DNA of 9,777 bases, taken from assembly GCA_025350385.1 (NCBI GenBank), contig JANXXZ010000356.1:1-9777 (forward strand), given 5' to 3'. Within the stretch, counting starts at the first letter, position 1. The number at the start of each line of letters is the position of its first letter. Made by a program: the position numbers and the translations under genes. Below, in pieces: positions 1 to 6,900 of the stretch. Under the pieces are notes generated by a model. The model saw nothing but the letters and a program-made list of their open reading frames with translations. It made no database searches and had not been told where the DNA came from. The stretch comes from Bacteroidales bacterium (lineage in GTDB: Bacteria > Bacteroidota > Bacteroidia > Bacteroidales > UBA4417).

Positions 1-563
1 CTGATGTATTCATACACCTTCTCCGGTAGATAATACCTCATGTCTTTCCCTTCCCTGATGGCCTGCCGGATAAAGGTGGCCGAAATCTCAACCTCAGGGG
101 CATCGAACACGGTGACTGACGGATGCCTCGTGAGTTCATGATCCTGGCTGCCGGGGCGGGGATAGACATAAAATTTATAAAATTCAAGCAACTGCTCCCA
201 GTTTTTCCATTTGGTGAAGGTGGGGAAAATGTCGGTTCCCGTTACCAGGACAAATTCACGGGCGGGATACTTCTCCTGAAGATAGGTCAGGGTGTGGATG
301 GTATAGGATGGACGGGGGAGATCAAATTCAATGTTAGAAGCCTTGAAGCGGTAATCATCGGCAATAGCATCATTCACCATGCGGAGACGTTGGTAATCGG
401 GGAGCAGGCTGCTGCGCTCCTTCAGGGGATTTTGAGGTGAAACCACGAACCAGATTTCTTCCAGATCACTGAATTCAAGCATGTAACTGCCAATGATCAG
501 GTGACCTGTATGGATCGGGTTGAAGGAGCCGAAGAGAAGACCGGTTTTTTTGGTGGGGGACAT
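1..563 (-). CDS. nadD: Nicotinate-nucleotide adenylyltransferase, 3' end beyond window
   Basis: The reverse strand is open from an ATG at 563-561 to the left edge (187 codons, no stop reached). NadD adenylates nicotinate mononucleotide with ATP to give deamido-NAD in cytoplasmic NAD synthesis. Residues 12-21 read GSFNPIHTGH, the nucleotidyltransferase (T/H)xGH signature that binds ATP. RPSYTIHTL (84-92), VTGTDIF with a following KWK (107-120) and ISATFIR (160-166, matching the family ISSTxIR phosphate-binding motif) are all in family order. NadD proteins are usually about 190-200 residues, so only a few C-terminal residues are missing. No clear Shine-Dalgarno precedes the ATG. It is the last visible gene of the yicC-gmk-nadD cluster, separated from gmk by 161 bp of repeats. 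Family assignment is near certain. Confidence 0.95.
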   Translation of the reverse strand, partial: MSPTKKTGLLFGSFNPIHTGHLIIGSYMLEFSDLEEIWFVVSPQNPLKERSSLLPDYQRLRMVNDAIADDYRFKASNIEFDLPRPSYTIHTLTYLQEKYPAREFVLVTGTDIFPTFTKWKNWEQLLEFYKFYVYPRPGSQDHELTRHPSVTVFDAPEVEISATFIRQAIREGKDMRYYLPEKVYEYI

Positions 564-577
564 TTTGATAAGTTTGG

Positions 578-622
578 AGTGCCTGAAGTACTTAAAGTGC
601 CTAAAGTGCCTAAAGTACTTAA
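578..622. repeat. 9-bp tandem repeat, five units
   Basis: Five consecutive 9-bp units are seen: AGTGCCTGA, AGTACTTAA, AGTGCCTAA, AGTGCCTAA, AGTACTTAA, followed by a partial AGTT. The array starts 15 bp upstream of the nadD start codon, so if nadD is transcribed from gmk the array lies in the message. Function unknown. Confidence 0.85.
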
Positions 623-666
623 AGTTATAAGTTAAATGTTATATGTGCTATGAAAATGGTAGTATT

Positions 667-715
667 CCGACATCTAAAATCCGCAATCTGACATCTGTAA
701 TCCGACATCCGAAAT
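667..715. repeat. Degenerate 7-bp tandem repeat, seven units
   Basis: Seven in-phase heptamers: CCGACAT, CTAAAAT, CCGCAAT, CTGACAT, CTGTAAT, CCGACAT, CCGAAAT. All begin with C and end with AT. The array ends 9 bp before the gmk stop codon. The same heptamer type recurs at 2588-2608 upstream of yicC. Function unknown. Confidence 0.8.
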
Positions 716-724
716 CAACATTCC

Positions 725-1309
725 TCAACTTCCCAGGAAACCCCTGGCAACCCTTTCCGCTTCTCTCAGGGCATCCTCAAGTTTGTTGTTGATGATGATC
801 TTGTCAAACTTCCTGGCAAATTCCATTTCCCAGCGGACCTTGTCGAGTCGTTTCTGAAGACTCTGCTCGGAATCGGTATCCCGGCTGCGGAGACGTTGCT
901 CAAGAATTTCGAACGAAGGCGGCTGGATGAAAAGTGACAGGGCATTTTCTGCGTACATCTTCTTTATGTTCAGTCCACCAACTACATCCACATCAAAAAT
1001 AGGGTAATGGCCATGATCATGGATCCGTTTCACTTCCGTCTTTAAAGTTCCATAGTAACTTCCGGGATATACCTCCTGCCATTCCAGCAATTCACCGGCT
1101 TCAATTTTTTGCCGGAACTCCTCAGAAGTAATGAAATGGTATTCCCTTCCATCCAGTTCCCCGGGACGGATAGCCCTGCTGGTAGCCGAAACGGAAAATT
1201 CCAGTTCAAGCCCGGAATTCAGCAGGTGCCTGACAATCGTACTCTTCCCCGCGCCCGATGGAGCCGAAACGATGATCATTTTGCAGGGATCGGGGAATTG
1301 GTCATTCAT
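725..1309 (-). CDS. gmk: Guanylate kinase
   Basis: Complete 194-residue protein. It phosphorylates GMP (and dGMP) to the diphosphate with ATP in the cytoplasm. The P-loop SAPSGAGKST is at residues 15-24. The GMP-binding region follows, with SATSRAIRPGE (41-51) and GREYHF (54-59), then EWQEVYPGSYYGT (76-88) and the DVDVVGG segment (106-112, where relatives have DVDxQG). A lid region RLRSRDTDS lies at 139-147. Length fits the roughly 190-210 residues usual for bacterial Gmk. I kept the first ATG (MNDQFPD); an internal Met at residue 11 also precedes the P-loop closely and could serve as an alternative start. It lies between yicC and nadD on the same strand. The gmk next to yicC/yloC pairing is widely conserved in bacteria, which supports both calls. 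Confidence 0.97.
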   Translation of the reverse strand: MNDQFPDPCKMIIVSAPSGAGKSTIVRHLLNSGLELEFSVSATSRAIRPGELDGREYHFITSEEFRQKIEAGELLEWQEVYPGSYYGTLKTEVKRIHDHGHYPIFDVDVVGGLNIKKMYAENALSLFIQPPSFEILEQRLRSRDTDSEQSLQKRLDKVRWEMEFARKFDKIIINNKLEDALREAERVARGFLGS

Positions 1310-1431
1310 AGATGTCGTTTTTCGTCAGATTATCTGTTTTCGAGTTTTTCTAATTAGTTGGTGATGATTTTAGGCAATAGCCACTAGGGACAGCCATTGG
1401 GGAGATTTCCGTTAGTCAGCGTCTTATCATT
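1310..1431. other. Remainder of gmk-yicC spacer
   Basis: No gene is seen here. The segment CCACTAGGGA at 1381-1390 is the inverse of CCCCTAGTGG at 1533-1542 with one mismatch, so it could pair with the far end of the heptamer array across about 140 bases. I could not identify a convincing promoter or terminator. Confidence 0.4.
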
Positions 1432-1571
1432 CCTTTTTCAATTTTCAACTTTTACTCCTTACTCCTTACTCCCTACTCCTTACTCCTTACTCCTTTCTTT
1501 CTCGCCCCTCGCTCCTCACCCCTCGTATCCAACCCCTAGTGGCTAGTGGCTCGTCCCTAGTCGCTCCTCAC
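1432..1571. repeat. Period-7 repeat array, about 20 heptamers of several types
   Basis: The gmk-yicC gap contains a nearly unbroken period-7 stretch. It begins with two TTTTCAA units (1435-1448). Six TACTCCT units follow (1453-1494; the third is TACTCCC). Then come C-rich units such as CTCGCCC, CTCGCTC, CTCACCC (from 1501), two CTAGTGG (1536-1549), CTCGTCC, CTAGTCG and CTCCTCA, which runs into the yicC stop codon (TCA at 1568-1570). From 1453 to 1565 every seventh base is T except at 1530. On the minus strand, the sense strand of the cluster, many units fit R-S-S-A-S-T-A, for example AGGAGTA and GCCACTA. Function unknown. Confidence 0.85.
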
Positions 1572-2455
1572 AAAATATTCATCAACTGCTCCTTAATCTT
1601 CTCCAACTCATCCTTCATCTGCACTACGATCTTCTGAATCTCGGCATCGCTGGCCTTGGAACCCAGGGTATTGATTTCACGGCCGATTTCCTGGGTTACA
1701 AATCCCAGTTTGCGGCCATTGGATTCATTGCTTTTCAGGGTATCGATAAAATAATCGCAATGCTTGCGTAACCGTATCTTCTCTTCCGTGATATCCAGTT
1801 TCTCGATGTACCAGAAAATTTCCTGCTCAAAACGGTTCTCATCGAATTTCTCCATTCCCGGGCGGTTGTTCACGAATTCCGACTGGTTCCTTTCAAAACG
1901 TTCGCGCAGGTTCTGAATGCGCAAGATTTCGTAGGGCTCAACCTTATCAAGCAATCCCAGGATGATCCCGATCCGCATCCGCATATCGTTTTCGAGCAGC
2001 ACCCCTTCGCTGGCGCGAAAAGCATCGGCCTTCGAAAGAGCCTCTTCAACTGCTTTTTTCACGACCGACCATTCGTCCTCGTTCAGGTCCTCGCGTTCGG
2101 TTTTCATCACATCGGGAAACCGGAGTATGGAAACGATGAGATCATCGCCAACCGGTGCATTGAATTCGGCGGCAAGGTCCATAATCTCCAGGTAATATTT
2201 CTTGGCAAGCTCTTTATTCACGCTGCTTGTGGAGGTGTCGGCTTCGCTGTCGAGGCTGATGGTAAAATCAACTTTGCCACGTTCCAGCACCCGGTTGATC
2301 TCCGACCGTATCTCCAGCTCCTTTTCCCTGTAAACCTGGGGAATCCGCGTACTGATATCCAGTTGTTTGCTGTTGAGCGAACGCACTTCAACGGTAACTG
2401 TCCTTCCTCCCGGCTCTGCAGTAGCTTTGCCGTATGCTGTCATTGATTTGATCAT
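1568..2455 (-). CDS. yicC: YicC/YloC-family endoribonuclease
   Basis: Complete 295-residue protein. It belongs to the family of E. coli YicC and B. subtilis YloC, which act as endoribonucleases in RNA turnover. The N-terminus MIKSMTAYGKA matches the family hallmark MIxSMTGFG and fixes the start. EVRSLNSKQLDISTRIP (residues 23-39) and RGKVDF (59-64) follow in the N-terminal domain. The C-terminal DUF1732 domain carries RLRKHCDYF and the family's best conserved stretch, with QEIGREINTLGSKASDAEI about 25-45 residues from the end, then an amphipathic tail ELEKIKEQLMNIL. Length is typical of the family (about 290). It is probably the first gene of the yicC-gmk-nadD cluster. The upstream leader holds heptamer repeats and a palindrome, and a TAnnTTTG element is present further upstream. 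Confidence 0.95.
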   Translation of the reverse strand: MIKSMTAYGKATAEPGGRTVTVEVRSLNSKQLDISTRIPQVYREKELEIRSEINRVLERGKVDFTISLDSEADTSTSSVNKELAKKYYLEIMDLAAEFNAPVGDDLIVSILRFPDVMKTEREDLNEDEWSVVKKAVEEALSKADAFRASEGVLLENDMRMRIGIILGLLDKVEPYEILRIQNLRERFERNQSEFVNNRPGMEKFDENRFEQEIFWYIEKLDITEEKIRLRKHCDYFIDTLKSNESNGRKLGFVTQEIGREINTLGSKASDAEIQKIVVQMKDELEKIKEQLMNIL

Positions 2456-2483
2456 GGTGGTGGGTTAGGTAGTGGTCTTGAAA

Positions 2484-2511
2484 TTAGTGCTTAGTGCTTG
2501 GTGCATAGTGC
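2484..2511. repeat. 7-bp tandem repeat, four units
   Basis: In-phase heptamers TTAGTGC, TTAGTGC, TTGGTGC, ATAGTGC lie upstream of the yicC start. Read on the minus strand and rotated, the unit is AGCACTA, which fits the same R-S-S-A-S-T-A pattern as many units between gmk and yicC. Confidence 0.85.
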
Positions 2512-2523
2512 CGGGTTTAGGGA

Positions 2524-2547
2524 TACCTGGTACCCGGGTACCAGGTA
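2524..2547. repeat. 24-bp perfect palindrome
   Basis: The half-site TACCTGGTACCC (2524-2535) is followed immediately by its exact reverse complement (2536-2547), with no spacer. It also contains near-heptamer repetition (GGTACCC, GGTACCA, GGTACCC at 2529, 2537, 2544). It lies in the expected yicC leader. It could be a protein-binding operator, a transcript hairpin or another repeat-family copy; the sequence alone does not decide. Confidence 0.8.
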
Positions 2548-2587
2548 CCCAGTGCCGATGCTAAGGTCGGGTTCTAAAATAATAGAT

Positions 2588-2608
2588 CCGCAATCCGACA
2601 TCCGCAAT
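2588..2608. repeat. 7-bp tandem repeat, three units
   Basis: CCGCAAT, CCGACAT, CCGCAAT in phase. This is the same heptamer family as 667-715 between nadD and gmk, so it is a dispersed repeat type rather than a single-locus accident. Confidence 0.75.
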
Positions 2609-2615
2609 TTCCAAA

Positions 2616-2623
2616 CAAAGATA
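2616..2623 (-). promoter_or_regulatory. Candidate -7 promoter element for yicC-gmk-nadD
   Basis: The minus strand reads TATCTTTG, an exact match to the Bacteroidota -7 consensus TAnnTTTG. I find no matching TTG/TTTG -33 element at the usual spacing. If used, transcription would start near 2610, giving a leader of about 150 nt that includes the heptamers and the palindrome. Confidence 0.4.
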
Positions 2624-2718
2624 GAAAGGTTTCCCTTGTATAAGTGCATGCCACCGTCCGCCTGTCATTCAATTTGTCGTAAAACAGTGGTAGAGTATAT
2701 TTCTTTTTCTGAAACCGG

Positions 2719-2747
2719 TTGATAAATTACCCGATTGGTTAACTTTA
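2719..2747 (+). promoter_or_regulatory. Candidate promoter for the PLD-like gene
   Basis: TTG at 2719-2721 is followed after 18 bp by TAACTTTA at 2740-2747, close to the Bacteroidota TTTG / TAnnTTTG arrangement. The same TAACTTTAC string occurs before the secreted-protein gene at 3953-3961. The -7 box overlaps the stop codon (2740-2742) that closes the PLD reading frame upstream. Confidence 0.3.
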
Positions 2748-2838
2748 CCACGAGAAAACCATTTGCCTTATCCCGCGCCAACCCGACCATATAACCGGAC
2801 ACAGGCTGTTTGACCAGCCTCCCCTCTTTTACCAGGCA

Positions 2839-3852
2839 ATGCTTAACGACATCAGCCAGGCGCAACGGTTTATATACCTTGAAACCTATAAATTCGGAAA
2901 CGATGAAGCAGGGCTGCAGTTCAGGGCAGCGCTTACCGAAAAAGCCAAGGAAGGAATTAAAATCAAGCTGATGGTTGATTCGTGGGGAGTGACCTATGAT
3001 GAATCATTCTTCAGCGAACTGATGAGTTTGGGGGGTGAGGTGCGTTTCTTCCGGAAAATCAGGTATTCCTTCGACTACTTCACCAAGAACCATAAACGGA
3101 ATCACCGTAAACTGCTGATCGTCGACGACCAGGTGTGTTATATCGGCTCAGCCAATATTACAGGCTATTCGCACGACTGGCGCGAATCGGTGCTGCGCCT
3201 CACCGGGGGTATTGCTGATGTTTTCAGGAAATCATTCCTCGAAAGTTTCAAGACTTACAATAAGTATATTTTCCATAAGTTCTCGTTTAAAAAGACCATT
3301 CATTTCCACGAATTCGAAATCATTCAGGATATTCCCTCCATCTATCGCCAGCACATCAAGACTAAACTGGAGAAACTGGTGAGCAAAGCCCGAAGGGAAG
3401 TGCTGATTGAGTCGCCCTATTTCCTGCCGGGATTCAAACTAAGGAAGAACTTTGCCCTCGCCGCCAAAAGGGGCGTTAATGTCACCATCATTCTGCCGCA
3501 GCACTCGGATGTGCGGGCCGTGGACCTGCTGCGCAACAAATACATGGGATATTATTTCAATAATAAGATCAAAATCCTTTTTTATACGCCGAATAACCTG
3601 CACGCCAAGATGATCCTGGTGGATAACGAGATTTTCGGGCTGGGATCGCCCAATTTCGATTACCGCAGTTTCCGGTACCAGCACGAAATCATGCTTTTCG
3701 GGAAGCATAAAGGCATCGTGGATGAATTGCGCAACCACCTGAATGAAACCCTCCGTAACTGCCTTGAATTTGATCATACCGCCTGGTTGCGCCGTCCCAG
3801 GTTCGAAAAAATGCTGGGCTGGATGTTGCTGCCTTTCAGGCATTTGTTTTAA
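2839..3852 (+). CDS. Phospholipase D / cardiolipin synthase-like protein (start uncertain)
   Basis: The reading frame from the first ATG gives 337 residues with two HxKxxxxD phosphodiesterase motifs: H89-x-K91-x4-D96 (HRKLLIVD) followed by GSANITGYS, and H255-x-K257-x4-D262 (HAKMILVD) followed by GSPNFDYRS. Such enzymes form a phosphohistidine intermediate and act as phosphatidyltransferases, for example in cardiolipin synthesis. No N-terminal membrane helices are seen, unlike classical ClsA and more like ClsB-type proteins. The ATG is probably not the true N-terminus: the frame is open from 2743, and upstream codons read FDQPPLFYQA directly before MLNDISQAQRFIYLETY, which continues the family's N-terminal pattern. 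No in-frame ATG, GTG or TTG exists there, so the real start may be non-canonical (ATT at 2761 is one candidate), or a frameshift or sequence error is present. Substrate is not determinable from sequence. Confidence 0.88.
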   Translation: MLNDISQAQRFIYLETYKFGNDEAGLQFRAALTEKAKEGIKIKLMVDSWGVTYDESFFSELMSLGGEVRFFRKIRYSFDYFTKNHKRNHRKLLIVDDQVCYIGSANITGYSHDWRESVLRLTGGIADVFRKSFLESFKTYNKYIFHKFSFKKTIHFHEFEIIQDIPSIYRQHIKTKLEKLVSKARREVLIESPYFLPGFKLRKNFALAAKRGVNVTIILPQHSDVRAVDLLRNKYMGYYFNNKIKILFYTPNNLHAKMILVDNEIFGLGSPNFDYRSFRYQHEIMLFGKHKGIVDELRNHLNETLRNCLEFDHTAWLRRPRFEKMLGWMLLPFRHLF

Positions 3853-3952
3853 GTTTCGGGTCCTGGCAGGCAGGCGATGGTTAATGCGCTCAAACAGTGA
3901 TGTATCAACCCGATTATTTTCTTAAAATCCATTCATTTTTCTCCAACTTGAG

Positions 3953-3960
3953 TAACTTTA
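3953..3960 (+). promoter_or_regulatory. Candidate -7 promoter element for the secreted protein
   Basis: TAACTTTA lies 23 bp before the ATG at 3984, close to TAnnTTTG; no clear -33 element is seen. It falls downstream of the alternative in-frame ATG at 3897, which favours the 3984 start. The rest of the 3853-3983 gap shows nothing recognisable. Confidence 0.35.
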
Positions 3961-3983
3961 CTGGGATTTACAGTATTGGTATT

Positions 3984-6900
3984 ATGAAACTTATCTGGCT
4001 ACTCATTTTATTACTGTCTTTATCTCCGGTTGCAGCCCTTGCCCAGGGTGAAGCTTTTAACTGGTATTTCGGGAATATGGCCGCATTGAACTTCAGTTCT
4101 GGGTCTCCGGTTTCCCTTACCAATAGTAAAATGTTTGCTTTAGCTGGATGTGCTTCATTATCCGACTCGCTCGGCAACCTGCTTTTCTACTCGAACGGCA
4201 CAACCATCTGGAACAGGAACCATATGCACATGCTGAATGGCACAGGACTGATGGCGGATGAAGGGGCATCACAGGCAGCTCTGGGTCTGAAAGCACCAGG
4301 TACTGATCATACGTATTATATCTTTACAGTAGGTGGTAACCATACAACACCCACTATTCTTGGTGCATACTACTCTATAATTGATATGTCACTTGACGGT
4401 GGTTTGGGAGGTGTTTTACCCTGGCAGAAAAATATTCCTCTTCAGGGCGCTGATTCAGCAAGAGACGTAATAACAGCGGTGGCTTGCGCTAACCAGGAAG
4501 GATATTGGGTATTTGTCAGGAACTTTTCTGTTGAAAACAAGATGCTGGCTTACCTGATAGATAAAACGGGAATTCATCAAACCCCTGCTGTATCTCCCTG
4601 CCTTCATAACTTTGACATTGGTGGACAGGCAGGAACATCAAAGGCATCGCCTGATGGCAGATACCTTATTTATGGACCCAGCGGATGGCATATCAGTATT
4701 CCGCTTACAGAACTATATGAGTTGGATTCGTATACCGGGTTGGTAAATCCCATTTTCCTGTTCAATTCCCTTGGAATAAACTCTGGAACTGAATTTTCCG
4801 CCAATTCGGAGTTTTTATACCTGTCTTCTGCTCTGGACTCCGCCCATATTGTACAGTACGACATGAACTATTTATCTGACCCTGTTTCATTTCAGGATAA
4901 CAAATATGTCGTTTACTCGAAAAAGAGTTCATATTGGGAATTCAAACAGATGCAATTGGCCCCGGACGGGAAAATTTATATTTCACAACCTTTTGGTCCT
5001 GACACTTCAAAATTCTTATCCGTTATTTCGAATCCTTCCTTAAAAGGAGTCAGTTGTGGTTTCCAATACTGTGCAGTGCCTTTGATTTCAGGCCGATGTA
5101 ATATTGGCCTTCCCACTTTTATTCAATCTTATTTTGCACGTTTTATTTTTGTTGGAGAGTGCCTGGGTAGCTCAACCAGATTCACGTCCCGGTTCTACCC
5201 TACACCGGATAGCATTGCCTGGGACTTTGATGATCCGGGATCAGGTTCTAACAATTTCAGCGATTCAATAAATCCGGTGCATGTATTTTCAGATACTGGA
5301 ACCTTCCATGTAAAAACTGTTGCATTTTATCTTAACGGGCATCAGGAAGCAGCAACACGACTAGTAAAGATTTCTTCCTTACCGGCAGTTTACCTTGGAC
5401 CCGACAAGACCGTATGTCCGAATTCACCGGTAGTTTTAGATGCAGGTTCAGGATTTACTTCGTATCAATGGAACACTGGACAGAATACACCTTCAGTACA
5501 AGTGTCAGATACCGGAATGTATTGGGTGAGAGTAAAAGATTCAAAAGGTTGTATGAATAATGATACTATTCACATTAAGAGTTATCCGGTTCCAACTGTT
5601 GATGAATCTAACCTGGTACTTTCACCTACCACATGCGGTGGAAGCACAGGAGCAGTTTCTGGTCTGTCAATAACGGGCACTCCTCCTATAACCATCGAAT
5701 GGAAAAATGGGAATAACCTGGTTATTAGCGATAGCATCAACCTGTTTCACCTGCCGGTAGATAACTACAGGTTATTTGTGTTTGATGGTAACGGGTGCAC
5801 GTGGCCATCGAAAAACTATACGGTTAACGATGTAGGGGATGTGTTGATTGATACAGTGCTGCATTCCGATTCACATTGTGGCAAAGATGACGGTAAAATT
5901 ACTGTTGTAGCAACTACAGGTCTGGCTGCGATGCTCAAATACTCCCTTGATAATGGTCAATCATATGCTTACAACCTCGGGAAATTCCAAAATCTCGCAC
6001 CAGGCACATACCGGGTAAAGGTTATGGTCAGTGATACTGCACAACCATGCCAGAAAGTGTATGATTTTAACCCTGTGACTATAAATAACTTATCAGGACC
6101 TGTTGTCACTAATGTTTCGTCACAGTTTGAAACGGGGAACCATGGTGATGGAAGCATCACTATTCAAGCCTCCACAGCATATGATACACTTTTTTATTCC
6201 GCAGGAGGGATTGAACAGGTAAATAATGGCACATTCAATAACCTTCATTCCGGTACCTATAATTGCAAAGTTGCTGACCAGTTCGGGTGCGATACTACTT
6301 TTATCGTAATAGTCAATAACCTGACAATTGTCAGGTTACAGGCTATTGCCGGCGACGGCTCCGCCTGCCTCGGGAATGTGGCCGTACTTCCTTTGCTGGC
6401 CAATCATTTCAGTCATGTGGGTTCCTTCAGTACCCAGCTGAAGTACAATAAAACCCTGGTCACCTGCCAGAACTACCTGAATGCCAATCCCGCCCTGGCC
6501 GACAGCCTGGTGGTTGATTTATTTCCTTCCCTGGGAGAGCTCAGTATTAGTTGGACCGGTAAAAACCCTGTTAACCTACAGGATGGTTCCACCCTGGTTG
6601 AATTGAGTTTTGCCTCCCTGATGACTGGTCAGGATTCCCTGAAATGGGATATCGCGCCGGGTATCTGCACCTTTCTCGACAGCCTGGGGAATACCATCCA
6701 GCCTGAATTTAAACAGGGTCAGATGAGGATTTACACGCTGCCGCAGGGAAGTATCTCAGCGCCGGCAGCCGTTTGTGAAGGCGCTGGCTTGTCACTTTTG
6801 GGAATCTATACACCCGGTTCTGGGAATGGTTCCATCCGTTATCGATGGACCGGTCCAGGCGGATTGTCGGTGCAGGAAACAGCTGTTTCCATTTCAACTG

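Larger units (their letters stand above)
2456..2838. other. Divergent intergenic region between yicC and the PLD gene
   Basis: This gap between two outward-facing genes contains, left to right: a four-unit TTAGTGC tandem repeat, a 24-bp palindrome, three CCGCAAT/CCGACAT heptamers, a minus-strand TATCTTTG element and a plus-strand TTG-N18-TAACTTTA element. From 2743 onward it is also an open reading frame continuous with the downstream phospholipase D-like gene and probably coding for part of it. Confidence 0.6.

Noticed and set aside
1432..1571. Heptamer arrays considered as a CRISPR array.
   Set aside because: Units are 7 bp with no spacers, far below CRISPR repeat length, and no cas genes are nearby.
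2529..2538. GGTACCCGGG resembles the KpnI-SmaI part of a cloning polylinker, suggesting vector contamination.
   Set aside because: The flanking bases do not continue as a polylinker (no GAGCTC before or GGATCC after); the string is explained by the natural palindrome 2524-2547.
2665..2865. 66-codon minus-strand reading frame between yicC and the PLD gene.
   Set aside because: It overlaps the plus-strand frame that carries HKD-family homology, has no recognisable domain and no promoter of its own. A small gene cannot be fully excluded.
3439..3843. 134-codon minus-strand open frame.
   Set aside because: It is antisense to the second HKD motif of the phospholipase D-like gene and has no recognisable features.
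3897..3983. 29-codon in-frame extension of the secreted protein.
   Set aside because: The extension would bury the signal peptide, and a promoter-like TAACTTTA lies inside it; ATG 3984 is preferred.
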